Shown here: positions 40,939 through 49,468 of the stretch, piece by piece | Layout: every line of letters begins with the position of its first letter | How positions within the stretch are numbered: the stretch's first letter is position 1 | NCBI GenBank assembly: GCA_965603365.1 | Contig: CBFDCR010000035.1 | Location: 1-54,315 of the forward strand | Source: JAHELQ01 sp965603365 | GTDB taxonomy: Bacteria > Acidobacteriota > Aminicenantia > UBA2199 | Length of the DNA: 54,315 nt | Direction of reading: 5' to 3' | The notes under the pieces: model-generated | What the model was told of the DNA's origin: nothing | Database searches by the model: none | Seen by the model: only the letters and a program-made list of their open reading frames with translations | Made by a program: the position numbers and the translations under genes

Positions 40939-41505
40939 ATGGAAGAACATGAGTCGTTGAAGCAAAAAGGCCTGGACATCGAGGGGGAAATTCATAAACT
41001 GGACAGCCGCATCGAAAATCTGAAGACCCAATACATTCTGTTCTTTTCCGGTGAACTTCAAACGCCTCCGGAAAAGGAGAGGGAGGCAATAGAAAAGGCC
41101 ATCCGGAAACTACTGTATTCGGATCAAAAAAAGGCCAGGATCAATCTCTTGATCCAGAACATTGCCTCGAAATTTACCCTCTACAACAATATGTGGCTCA
41201 AGAGACTCCATGAAGTCGAAACCGGCATGGTGGTGATCAAGAAAAAACCCCAGGTATATATGGATAAGCCCCGAGCACCCCAGAAAGTCGAACACAATAT
41301 CAACGTCAGCCTGAACCATGAGGAATCTTTCGATCAATTTTATGAGAAATACAAAACGGTGATACCCGGAGGAGAGAAAAACGTCTCCTCAAAAAATCAA
41401 TTGGTCAACTCTTTGAAGGCCAAATTGATCTCCTCCAACCTCATCGATGCCCAGGTCAACCTCACTGTGGAACAGGGTAAACTTAAAATTAAGATAAAAA
41501 AATGA
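40939..41505 (+). CDS. coiled-coil protein of unknown function
   Basis: 188 residues, hydrophilic, with no signal peptide. The first 40 residues form a likely coiled coil (LDIEGEIHKLDSRIENLKTQ). A second helical part (EKEREAIEKAIRKLLYSDQK) leads to a basic linker and a short beta-like C-terminus (LIDAQVNLTVEQGKLKIKIK). I do not recognise it. It follows buk on the same strand by 9 bases, though it lacks an obvious functional link. Confidence 0.65.
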   Translation: MEEHESLKQKGLDIEGEIHKLDSRIENLKTQYILFFSGELQTPPEKEREAIEKAIRKLLYSDQKKARINLLIQNIASKFTLYNNMWLKRLHEVETGMVVIKKKPQVYMDKPRAPQKVEHNINVSLNHEESFDQFYEKYKTVIPGGEKNVSSKNQLVNSLKAKLISSNLIDAQVNLTVEQGKLKIKIKK

Positions 41506-41534
41506 ACCTTGCCGGCGATTAATGTGTAGAAAAA

Positions 41535-41563
41535 TTGACTAATTTTAAATAGTCGGTTAAAAT
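41535..41563 (+). promoter_or_regulatory. sigma70 promoter of the M16-like pair
   Basis: TTGACT (41535-41540), 17-bp spacer, TAAAAT (41558-41563). The ATG at 41567 is only 4 bases after the -10, so the mRNA is predicted to start at or just past it, perhaps at the GTG at 41570. See the asnS case for a clearer example. Confidence 0.45.
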
Positions 41564-41566
41564 GGT

Positions 41567-42877
41567 ATGGTGAGAAGGTTCTTAATCAGCACTTCAATTC
41601 TAATATGCCTGATGGCCCCCCTACAGGCCAAACTGGAAGTTAATACGCTCAAATTAACAAACGGATTGCAAATCATCCTCTCTCCTATCGAAGATATTTC
41701 GGCCACCGCCGTCCTATTCTATCACAGAAACGGAACCAGAGACGATCCCCCCGAAATCAGAGGGGCTTCCTATCTATATCAACATTTGATGCGGCTGGGA
41801 ACCCAAAATCTGGAGCCCTATGACCGGCTCATGCTGGTGAAGAAAAATGGAGGTGTGGTGGTTGAAAGGGTCAATTACGACCGCTCATTGTTCTACCAGA
41901 TTATCCCCAATGACTTGATTAACAATGCCCTGTGGCTGGAAAGCGAGCGAATCCTGTCACTTAAATTGGACGATCGCGCCATCAACCTTCAAAAGGACAA
42001 AATCTCTAAAAGGATCCTCCGACTGATGAAGGGCAGCCCGCACTACCGGGCCGTGGAATGGGCCAAGTCAAAGATCTTCGAAGGTACTGCTTATCAAATC
42101 CCGGTGTACGGAGATCCGGAGAAAATCACAAATTTCGATAACCGCCAGATCAAAAAAATATACGGCCGTTTTAGAAACCTGTCTGATGCCATTCTGGTTA
42201 TTGTGGGAAAGTATGACCTGATTGAATTAACCCAATTCATCGACAAACATTTCCCCCCCTCCTTACCAAAGGGTGAATCCAAAAACAGAAAATACAGGAC
42301 CATAAGCCCCAGGACCCAGGTGGCTTTTAAAAACTGGCTCATCGAGGATTTACCGCAGCATTTTTTTCTGTACGGCTATCGGGCTCCCTCTAAATTAAGT
42401 GACGACTACTTCACTTTTGAGTTTCTTCGCTATTACCTGGTGGATGAGCGCATATCTATATTAGAGAAGGTCCTGAAGCGAATGAACAATCTGGATGTCG
42501 AGATCAGTTACGAATATACCGACCACATCGAAGCCAATGCCCTGGTTATCAAAGTCTCGTCTCCCGATCGGGTCGCTCTGGAGAAGGCAAAATATATCCT
42601 GAACCGGCAAATTCAAACACTCATGAACCTCCGACAACCGGCCACAGAGATTAGAGTGGTGAAATCCCTCATGGAAATCGATTTTGCTAAAAACGTTGCT
42701 CAATTGGAGAGCAGAAGCATCATGCTGGCCGAAACCCTTCATTTGTCTGGAACCCCTGATCTGGAAGAGACCCATTTGAAAAAAATCAGAAAAATAACTG
42801 CCACCGACATTATCCGGGTCAGTAAAAAATATCTAAACCGGAATAACCTGGTCAATCTAAATGTTTACCGAAAATAA
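41567..42877 (+). CDS. M16-like (insulinase family) protein without the zinc motif, first of a pair
   Basis: 436 residues with a signal peptide (FLISTSILICLMAPLQA). The fold is M16: an NGLQIILSPIEDISATAVLF strand, RGASYLYQHLMRLGTQN where active members have G-x-A-H-x-x-E-H, and the later VVEQGGVVV-like strand. Here the HXXEH positions read YLYQH (69-73), so only the last His remains and catalysis is unlikely. Bacterial M16 proteins are often paired, with one inactive subunit. Its partner follows with a 17-base overlap and is also degenerate. Confidence 0.75.
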   Translation: MVRRFLISTSILICLMAPLQAKLEVNTLKLTNGLQIILSPIEDISATAVLFYHRNGTRDDPPEIRGASYLYQHLMRLGTQNLEPYDRLMLVKKNGGVVVERVNYDRSLFYQIIPNDLINNALWLESERILSLKLDDRAINLQKDKISKRILRLMKGSPHYRAVEWAKSKIFEGTAYQIPVYGDPEKITNFDNRQIKKIYGRFRNLSDAILVIVGKYDLIELTQFIDKHFPPSLPKGESKNRKYRTISPRTQVAFKNWLIEDLPQHFFLYGYRAPSKLSDDYFTFEFLRYYLVDERISILEKVLKRMNNLDVEISYEYTDHIEANALVIKVSSPDRVALEKAKYILNRQIQTLMNLRQPATEIRVVKSLMEIDFAKNVAQLESRSIMLAETLHLSGTPDLEETHLKKIRKITATDIIRVSKKYLNRNNLVNLNVYRK

Positions 42878-44267
42878 TATATTTATAAGACGATCTCTGG
42901 CAGCCCTTCTAATATTGTTATGTCTTCCCTTATTTATCGGGGCCAAGAAAAATCTTTTTGAGTTCACCAGTTCCAAAGGTTTAAAGATAAAAATTTTAAA
43001 AGATGACAACCTGTTGTTTTCCCATGGGGAACTGATCATTTTTTATAGGGACAAAACCGTCAACCCTGCGGTGCCGGTTTTGATACTGGAAAACATGTTT
43101 AACCGGGATATGAACAAGACCGATACGGATCTTCTGGGCATCTTAAGGAGACTGGGTAATGACTACGAGATCGTCAACCGGGGAGATTATTTAAAATTAA
43201 AAATCAATTTTCTTTCCGATAAAATACACCTGTTTGCCCAATTATTGAAGGAAATTTACAATTATAAATCCTTCACATTGGATAAATTCAAAGACAGCGT
43301 CGACAACTACTGGAATTACTCCCTGAAAAGTAGGGAGTGGCAGCAGAAAGTCGCCTTTCAGATTGCCTATCGCGAGCTGTTCCCCCAACACCTGCTGGGG
43401 AATACCTTAGTATCGTCAGACCCCCTGAAGGACGTCAAATTTGCCCAGATTCTGGTCTTTTACAACGACATCTATACCCCGGAAAATTCTTTGTTGTTTG
43501 TCAAAGGAGATGTTGACCCTTTTCTCCTATTCGGTAATATCCAGAAAACATTTAGAACTTACAAGAAGAGAACCAGAGAATCTTTCCAGGAAGAGCCGCT
43601 GACAGTTGCCGGTCGGCAAAAGGTTATTATCTTTGATACCGATACCCCGGAACCACCCAAAATTTATTGGTTCGAATCCATACCGCCGCTGAACGGGGAG
43701 GCCCATTTGCGGTATCGCATCATCAATAATATCCTCTTTGGTTTCCCCACCGGGATATTGTTTCGAACCGCCGGCTACTTCGGCATGCGTAATATCAGGA
43801 TCGAGACCGAGCTCATTCACCACCGGGATGTCTCCATTATTTGCAATACCGTCAGCCGGTTGAGTTATCAGAATATCGAAAAATTCATCCTATTGGCAGA
43901 GAGTGAGAAGAAAAAACTCAGGATAAAGACAATAGACCGAAAAGAATATTTAAATGCCCGGAATTATTTCTATGGGAAATTCAAGGTGGAAACCGATCAA
44001 TTCGATTACGACCTCCGGCAAGAAATCCAGGAAACCATACTGGCCGCCAATAACGGCAACTCCAAACCTTCAGCCCACAACATCCGAGAGATGCTCACCC
44101 GAATATCCCTCAATAGTCTAAACCAGATGATCGTCAACCCGAAAGCCGGGCAAGATGAAGGGAGAAATCTCCGGGGCAGCATCATCATCATTGCCGGAAA
44201 CGAGAAATCACTTCGCCGGCACCTCAACATCCTCAAACCTGTCAATGCCAAAATAAAAATAAAGTAG
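42861..44267 (+). CDS. M16-like protein, second of the pair
   Basis: 468 residues, signal peptide (RRSLAALLILLCLPLFIGA). It has the M16 order of strands and helices (LFEFTSSKGLKIKILKDDNL at the N-terminus, LLFVKGDVDPFLLFGNIQKT in the middle), but no HXXEH can be found. With the upstream protein it may form a non-catalytic, chaperone- or clearance-like dimer in the periplasm, or work with an active M16 enzyme encoded elsewhere. The assignment depends on fold-level resemblance and the gene pairing. Confidence 0.6.
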   Translation: MFTENNIFIRRSLAALLILLCLPLFIGAKKNLFEFTSSKGLKIKILKDDNLLFSHGELIIFYRDKTVNPAVPVLILENMFNRDMNKTDTDLLGILRRLGNDYEIVNRGDYLKLKINFLSDKIHLFAQLLKEIYNYKSFTLDKFKDSVDNYWNYSLKSREWQQKVAFQIAYRELFPQHLLGNTLVSSDPLKDVKFAQILVFYNDIYTPENSLLFVKGDVDPFLLFGNIQKTFRTYKKRTRESFQEEPLTVAGRQKVIIFDTDTPEPPKIYWFESIPPLNGEAHLRYRIINNILFGFPTGILFRTAGYFGMRNIRIETELIHHRDVSIICNTVSRLSYQNIEKFILLAESEKKKLRIKTIDRKEYLNARNYFYGKFKVETDQFDYDLRQEIQETILAANNGNSKPSAHNIREMLTRISLNSLNQMIVNPKAGQDEGRNLRGSIIIIAGNEKSLRRHLNILKPVNAKIKIK

Positions 44268-44291
44268 CCTTAGATTCAATCGCCATATCGT

Positions 44292-44320
44292 TTGACTAAA
44301 AGGGGAAAACCCAATATAAT
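44292..44320 (+). promoter_or_regulatory. consensus-like sigma70 promoter giving a predicted leaderless asnS mRNA
   Basis: TTGACT (44292-44297), exactly 17 bp, TATAAT (44315-44320). The expected start, about 7 bases on, falls on the A of the ATG at 44327. No Shine-Dalgarno is visible. Confidence 0.65.
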
Positions 44321-44326
44321 TTGAAG

Positions 44327-45625
44327 ATGGATAAATGGGTGTATATTGAAGATATCGGTAACTACGCCGGAGAAGAGGTGTTAATCAAAGGCTGGGTCTA
44401 CAACAAAAGGGACAGCGGCCGGATCAAATTCATCCTGGTACGGGACGGCAGCGGCATCATCCAGTCCACTATATGGTCCAAAGATCCCGACTATCCTCTT
44501 TTTAAGGTATTCAACCAGTTGACCCAGGAATCGAGCCTGAAGGTGTGGGGAAGAGTCAAGGAAGACAAACGGGCACCCGGTGGTCACGAATTGGAAATCC
44601 GCCACATCGAGATTGTACAGGTCGCCGCCGAATTCCCCATCAGTAAAAAGGAGCACGGCACCGGCTTTTTAATGGAAAACCGGCACCTCTGGCTCCGCTC
44701 TAGCAAGCAAAATGCCGTATTGAGGGTCAGGGCCACCATCATCAAGGCCATCCGGGATTTCATGGACCGGCAGGGTTTCATTTTAACAGATCCGCCCATC
44801 TTAACAGCCAATGCCGCCGAGGGCACCACCACCCTGTTTGAAACCAGCTATTTCGATGAAAAGGCCTACCTCTCCCAGAGCGGCCAATTGTATGCCGAGG
44901 CAACGGCCATGGCATTGGGCAGGGTCTATACCTTCGGCCCCACCTTCCGGGCCGAAAAATCCAAGACCCGCCGCCACCTGATTGAGTTCTGGATGATGGA
45001 ACCGGAATGGGCCTATGCCGAGTTGGGCGATGTGATCGAATTGGCCCAGAACCTTATCGTCTATGTGGTGGAACGGGTACTGGAAACCAGGCCGGAAGAA
45101 TTGAAAATCCTCGAAAGGGACACTCAGCCTTTGGAGAAAATCAAAAGCCCCTTTCCCCGCATCACCTACGACCAGGCCTTCGACATCCTCAAAAAATCGG
45201 GCCAATCCGATACCCCCTATGGTGAGGATCTGGGGGGAGGCGATGAAACCATTATCTCCGAACAATTCGACCGGCCCGTATCCATCACCCACTACCCCAC
45301 CAACATCAAAGCCTTCTATATGCAGCCGGCCCCGGACGATCCCGACAAGGCCTTATGTGTCGATATGATTGCCCCGGAAGGGTACGGGGAGCTCGTAGGG
45401 GGCAGCCAGAGAATCCATGACCCCGCCCTTCTGGAACAAAGAATCGAGGCGCACGGATTGTCAAAAGAGGTCTTTAAATGGTATATTGACCTCCGGCGAT
45501 ACGGCACGGTACCCCATTCGGGTTTCGGCCTGGGATTGGAACGGACAGTGGCCTGGATTTGCAAACTCCCCCACATCCGGGAAACCATTCCCTTCCCCCG
45601 CATGTTGTACAACCTCTACCCCTAA
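44327..45625 (+). CDS. asnS: asparaginyl-tRNA synthetase
   Basis: 432 residues from the ATG at 44327 (a TTG two codons earlier is possible but would overlap the promoter's start site). Class IIb: an N-terminal OB-fold anticodon domain (GEEVLIKGWVYNKRDSGRI), then the catalytic core with motif 2 (TFRAEKSKTRRHLIEFWMME) and motif 3 (HSGFGLGLERTVAWICKL). The asparaginyl type is supported by the overall layout; an AspS would have a longer insert. The promoter suggests a leaderless message. Confidence 0.93.
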   Translation: MDKWVYIEDIGNYAGEEVLIKGWVYNKRDSGRIKFILVRDGSGIIQSTIWSKDPDYPLFKVFNQLTQESSLKVWGRVKEDKRAPGGHELEIRHIEIVQVAAEFPISKKEHGTGFLMENRHLWLRSSKQNAVLRVRATIIKAIRDFMDRQGFILTDPPILTANAAEGTTTLFETSYFDEKAYLSQSGQLYAEATAMALGRVYTFGPTFRAEKSKTRRHLIEFWMMEPEWAYAELGDVIELAQNLIVYVVERVLETRPEELKILERDTQPLEKIKSPFPRITYDQAFDILKKSGQSDTPYGEDLGGGDETIISEQFDRPVSITHYPTNIKAFYMQPAPDDPDKALCVDMIAPEGYGELVGGSQRIHDPALLEQRIEAHGLSKEVFKWYIDLRRYGTVPHSGFGLGLERTVAWICKLPHIRETIPFPRMLYNLYP

Positions 45626-45660
45626 CCGGCTTATAGAAACTTTTCTAACTCATCCCCCGG

Positions 45661-45684
45661 CCCCTTCTCTTAAAAGAGAAGGGG
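45661..45684 (+). terminator. perfect inverted repeat after asnS
   Basis: CCCCTTCTCTT, two A, AAGAGAAGGGG: an 11-bp stem with a 2-base centre, no clear T-run after it. It lies 36 bases past the stop and may terminate asnS transcription. Similar LKREGE-encoding palindromes are dispersed repeats in many genomes (recollection), so it could be a REP-like element instead. Confidence 0.5.
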
Positions 45685-45733
45685 AGTTACATGTTCAACA
45701 GACCGAATATTCCCTTCGGCCTCATTTAAGTGC

Positions 45734-45761
45734 TTGACGTATCGTTTTAAACTGATAAAAT
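45734..45761 (+). promoter_or_regulatory. sigma70-like promoter of rocD
   Basis: TTGACG (45734-45739), 16-bp spacer, TAAAAT (45756-45761); leader of about 70 bases to the ATG at 45838. Confidence 0.5.
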
Positions 45762-45837
45762 ATGTCTTAAAAGAATTCGCTAATTTTCGGAAGAATCGGT
45801 AAAGTTGAATGTAGAAAAATTATTTTGGATGAGGTGA

Positions 45838-47046
45838 ATGATGACGAAACTGAAGTCAGAACAACTCATGGAAATGGAGTACAAATATGGCGCTCACAAC
45901 TACCATCCTTTAGAGGTGGTGATCTCTAAGGCGGAGGGCGTTTGGGTCTGGGACCCGGAAGGCCGGAAATATATGGACTGCCTGTCCGCCTATTCGGCCG
46001 TTAACCAGGGGCACCGGCACCCCAAAATCGTCAAGGCCCTCAAAGACCAGGCCGATATCCTTACCCTGACTTCCCGGGCATTTTTTAACGACAAATGGCC
46101 CGTATTTGCCAAAAAAATGGCCGAACTGACCGGCAAAGACATGGTGCTGCCCATGAATACCGGCGCCGAAGCCGTGGAAACGGCCATCAAGACTATGCGC
46201 AAGTGGGGATACCTGGTCAAAGGGGTGAAGAAAGACAGGGCTGAAATCGTTGTTTTTTGCGAAAACTTTCACGGCCGCACCACCACCATCGTCTCGTTTT
46301 CTACCGACCCCATCGCCCACGACCACTACGGCCCCTATACCCCGGGATTTAAAATAGTCCCCTACAACGACCTCAAGGCCGCCCGCAAGGCGATTTCCAG
46401 TAACACCGTGGGCATCCTGGTGGAACCCATCCAGGGGGAAGCCGGAGTGGTGCTACCGGATGATGGCTATTTAAAAGGTCTTTGGGATATCGCCAGAGAG
46501 AATGACGTCTTGCTGGCGGTGGATGAGATCCAGACCGGTCTCGGCAGAACCGGCAAATTGTTTTGCTACATGCATGAAGATATAGATCCCGATATCATCA
46601 TCATGGGTAAGGCCCTGGGCGGGGGGGTGTTTCCGGTCAGCGCCATCGCCGCCAATAAGGACATATTGGGGGTGTTTGAGCCCGGCAGCCATGGTTCCAC
46701 CTTCGGCGGTAATCCGTTGGGCTGCGCCGTGGCCGTAGCTGCCATCGATGTGATTGTCAGGGAAAAATTGTCGGAAAAGGCAGAGGAACTTGGCGCCTAC
46801 TTCAGAGAGCAACTAAGAGCCATGAATTCGGACAAGATCGAATTGATCCGGGGAAAAGGGCTGCTCAACGCCGTGGTGTTGAAAAAAGAGACCGGTAAGG
46901 CCAGGATTTACACTACCACCCTCAAGGAAAAAGGTGTACTGGCCAAAGAGACCCACGATTGGATCATCCGCTTTGCCCCGCCGCTGGTCATCAAGAAGAA
47001 GGAACTGGATTGGTCGTTAAAGAGAATTCGTGAAGTCTTCTGTTAG
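45838..47046 (+). CDS. rocD: ornithine aminotransferase
   Basis: 402 residues, class III PLP-dependent aminotransferase moving the delta-amino group of ornithine to 2-oxoglutarate. Visible: YGAHNYHPLEVVISKAEGVW typical of OAT, NTGAEAVETAIKTMRKWGY (cofactor phosphate), CENFHGRT, the Asp in LLAVDEIQTGLGRTGKL and the Schiff-base Lys in IIMGKALGGGVFPVSA. Start choice between adjacent ATGs at 45838 and 45841 is not decisive; GAGGTGA lies just upstream. Confidence 0.93.
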   Translation: MMTKLKSEQLMEMEYKYGAHNYHPLEVVISKAEGVWVWDPEGRKYMDCLSAYSAVNQGHRHPKIVKALKDQADILTLTSRAFFNDKWPVFAKKMAELTGKDMVLPMNTGAEAVETAIKTMRKWGYLVKGVKKDRAEIVVFCENFHGRTTTIVSFSTDPIAHDHYGPYTPGFKIVPYNDLKAARKAISSNTVGILVEPIQGEAGVVLPDDGYLKGLWDIARENDVLLAVDEIQTGLGRTGKLFCYMHEDIDPDIIIMGKALGGGVFPVSAIAANKDILGVFEPGSHGSTFGGNPLGCAVAVAAIDVIVREKLSEKAEELGAYFREQLRAMNSDKIELIRGKGLLNAVVLKKETGKARIYTTTLKEKGVLAKETHDWIIRFAPPLVIKKKELDWSLKRIREVFC

Positions 47047-47060
47047 CCCGGTATACCATC

Positions 47061-47990
47061 ATGTTGATTTTTAGAACCGAAGGTTCCCCCCAGGTCGGCT
47101 GGCACCGCCTGGACCGCAGCCTTTACCTGGCGACCCTGTTGAAGCCAGAGGTTGACATCCTCTTTTGTGTCAACAAAGATAAGCCATCTATTGAACGTCT
47201 GCAAAAAAGGAAGTTTGACTTCTGCCTGACAACGGCTCTCTCCGGTCTCAAAAAGAAGGATATTAAGGCCGTTTTATTTGATCTTGGCCATTTCGCTCCC
47301 GAAGACGGCGAGTTATTGGCATGGGCCCGGCAAAGGGACATCAAAACCCTTCAGCTCAGCCAACCTGAAGGCCCCAATCAGGCGGCTCTCTTCGTTATCG
47401 ATGCGTTGGTCGATCCCGCTTATGCCGTCCTCCATCATAAGTTCAGACATTTCAACAGAATCCGGCGAAAGTACCGGAAAAAAATCAAAAATGTCTTCCT
47501 CAACCTGGGAGATACCGTGGATTACAGAAATTTACGGGGGGTGGTGGACCGGCTCAGTCGGTTTCGATTGAACCTGAAGGTGGCACCCGGTTTCTTAATC
47601 AAAAAGGCCAACAAGAAGGCCCTGAAGAGGATATATCCAGCCGTCAGTTTCGTGGGGCAATGCGAGAGTCTTGCCAGGGCTTACTTTGAAGCGGATGTGG
47701 CGGTGATCGCCTCCGAAGACGCCCTCTATGAAGCCGCAGCCGTGGGCACCCCGGCCCTCTACCTCTGCTATGACCGGATGACCGAAGCGGTGGCCGACAG
47801 TTTTGAAGAAAGGGGGGCGGGCTTAAAAATAACGAATCTCCGGGAAGTCCTGAAGGCCGGTATCATAGAAAAGCTCGATCGTCTGACCCTTGAGACGAGA
47901 ATCCGGATGGGAGCTGCCGGCAAAAATTTAGTAGATGCCAGAGGTGTCTATCGAATCATTGACTTTTTGAAAAAAAACGTTATCATTTAA
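47061..47990 (+). CDS. PseG/SpsG-like GT-B fold protein
   Basis: 309 residues. The N-terminus RTEGSPQVGWHRLDRSLYLA resembles the PseG/SpsG start that binds the sugar nucleotide (normally S-x-x-x-G-x-G-H), and the C-terminal part has ADVAVIASEDALYEAAAVGT followed by PALYLCYDRM, as in MurG-like GT-B domains. PseG hydrolyses UDP from a diacetamido sugar in pseudaminic acid synthesis. The key His region is altered (VGWHRLD), and no other sugar genes are nearby, so the activity is uncertain. It follows rocD by 14 bases. Confidence 0.6.
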   Translation: MLIFRTEGSPQVGWHRLDRSLYLATLLKPEVDILFCVNKDKPSIERLQKRKFDFCLTTALSGLKKKDIKAVLFDLGHFAPEDGELLAWARQRDIKTLQLSQPEGPNQAALFVIDALVDPAYAVLHHKFRHFNRIRRKYRKKIKNVFLNLGDTVDYRNLRGVVDRLSRFRLNLKVAPGFLIKKANKKALKRIYPAVSFVGQCESLARAYFEADVAVIASEDALYEAAAVGTPALYLCYDRMTEAVADSFEERGAGLKITNLREVLKAGIIEKLDRLTLETRIRMGAAGKNLVDARGVYRIIDFLKKNVII

Positions 47991-48007
47991 TATATTACAT
48001 TAGGGAA

Positions 48008-48625
48008 ATGATGCATAAAATAGGCTTGACTGGCGGAATCTGTACCGGTAAGACATTCGTCCTTAACCTCTTAGAAGAGTTTGGCTGCTACACCATCCGG
48101 GCGGATGATATTGCCAGGGAAATCATATTTTCTGCCGATTCACCGGTGCTGCAGAAAATCAAGGAGAAGTTCGGGGAAGACATTTATGATGAAAAGCAGG
48201 GAATCAAAAAGGATCCCTTCACCCGGATTTTATTTGAAGATGTGGAGAAGAGGAATTTTATTAACAAAATCGTTCATCCTCTGGTGACGACGGAGAGGGA
48301 AAAGAAGTTTAAAGACATTCAGGAAACCGACCTTTACGCCTTTTTTATATACGAATCTGCCCTGATGGTGGAGGCTGGTACTTATAAAGACTTTGAGAAA
48401 ATTATCGTGGTCTACGCCAGCCAGGAAGAACAGATGAAACGCCTGGTGGAGCGCGATCGAATCAGCCGGGAAGAGGCGGAGAAAAAAATCAAGTCCCAGT
48501 TTCCCTTGAGTGAAAAATTGAAGGTGGCCCATTATACCATCGATACCACCGGATCATTTGAGCGCGCCAAAGCCAAGACTCAGGAGACCTTTTATTTAAT
48601 GAAAAAAGATTTTAATATCGAATAA
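48008..48625 (+). CDS. coaE: dephospho-CoA kinase
   Basis: 205 residues, last step of CoA synthesis. The P-loop reads TGGICTGKTF, where most CoaE have GGIGSGKS; the CoA-binding DDIAREII follows, as does LFEDVEKRNFINKIVHPLV near 75-95 and the lid RLVERDRISREEAEKKIKSQ. The Cys and Thr in the P-loop are unusual but compatible with nucleotide binding. It lies 17 bases after the PseG-like gene. Confidence 0.92.
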   Translation: MMHKIGLTGGICTGKTFVLNLLEEFGCYTIRADDIAREIIFSADSPVLQKIKEKFGEDIYDEKQGIKKDPFTRILFEDVEKRNFINKIVHPLVTTEREKKFKDIQETDLYAFFIYESALMVEAGTYKDFEKIIVVYASQEEQMKRLVERDRISREEAEKKIKSQFPLSEKLKVAHYTIDTTGSFERAKAKTQETFYLMKKDFNIE

Positions 48626-48660
48626 TTTATGATAAAATTATTTCTTAAAAAGGAGCGACA

Positions 48661-49302
48661 GTGGATCGAGAAGCGTTGAAGCTTTTGGGCTTGAGAGAGA
48701 ATGCCACCCTTACGGATATCCAGACTGCCTACCTGAAGAAAACGTGGCAACCAAAATTCCGCCAGGTGATCCTAACGGACGAAATGCTGAAGAGAGAATT
48801 TATAAAATACTATGAAGCCTATGTCACATTGGTGCAAGATTTCAGGAAAACGGATAAATCTGCCGATGTCAGTTATTATCCCCCCGATAAGGTGTTTCAG
48901 TTTTTATTCAACCAGGGGGTTTATTTCTTGCTTCGCCAGAATTCTATCAAGGCCGGAGAAAAGCTGGAGGCGGCTCATAAAACAGATAAAAAGGATCTGT
49001 TGGCCTTGATCTATCTGGGAGTCTTATTGCTCAAGAGGAAAAATTTTTATGCCGCCGAGAAGTATTTCAACGAGGCGATGAAAATCGATAAAGACAACGA
49101 AGATGTCTGGTTTTACCTGGCGGAAAACTATTTTCAGGCCGGAAATCTTAACAAGGCCCTATCGATGTTTCAGCGGGTCCAATCTATAAACCCTTCCCGG
49201 AACGAGGTGGCCTTTAGGCTCAAAGAAGTAAAGGAAAAACTGGGTATCAAAACCCCGGGCAAGGCCAAAAAATCCTTCCTCTCCAGGGTATTTAAAAAGT
49301 AA
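48661..49302 (+). CDS. TPR protein with a J-domain-like N-terminus
   Basis: 213 residues starting at a GTG behind AAGGAG. The first 65 residues look like a degenerate J-domain (LGLRENATLTDIQTAYLKKT), but the HPD motif is absent (TWQPKFRQ), so Hsp70 stimulation is unlikely. Two to three TPRs follow (ALIYLGVLLLKRKNFYAAEK and VWFYLAENYFQAGNLNKALS). The role is unknown; it is on its own after coaE. Confidence 0.7.
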   Translation: MDREALKLLGLRENATLTDIQTAYLKKTWQPKFRQVILTDEMLKREFIKYYEAYVTLVQDFRKTDKSADVSYYPPDKVFQFLFNQGVYFLLRQNSIKAGEKLEAAHKTDKKDLLALIYLGVLLLKRKNFYAAEKYFNEAMKIDKDNEDVWFYLAENYFQAGNLNKALSMFQRVQSINPSRNEVAFRLKEVKEKLGIKTPGKAKKSFLSRVFKK

Positions 49303-49312
49303 GAGTTTAATT

Positions 49313-49468
49313 CTATTTTTCCAGAATAATTTCGATCTTTTCTCTATTTTGGGGGATCTTGTCCAGGGCGTTTACCAACCCTTCGATTACCTGGGTGAAT
49401 ATCCTCTCGACAAAGGCGTTCATCGGTATCTCCCGGTCATTGATCCTCAGCGTCATTTTGCTCTCCAT
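49313..49468 (-). CDS. 51-residue conserved-looking small protein
   Basis: The frame begins MESKMTLRINDREIPMNAFV and ends EKIEIILEK. A GGAGGTGTACA site precedes the ATG, inside the last codons of mobB (overlap 32 bases), which implies translational coupling. The short beta-strand (MTLRINDREIP) and the amphipathic helix (FVERIFTQVIEGLVNALDKI) make a plausible small fold. I do not recognise the family. It lies between two convergent genes. Confidence 0.65.
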   Translation of the reverse strand: MESKMTLRINDREIPMNAFVERIFTQVIEGLVNALDKIPQNREKIEIILEK

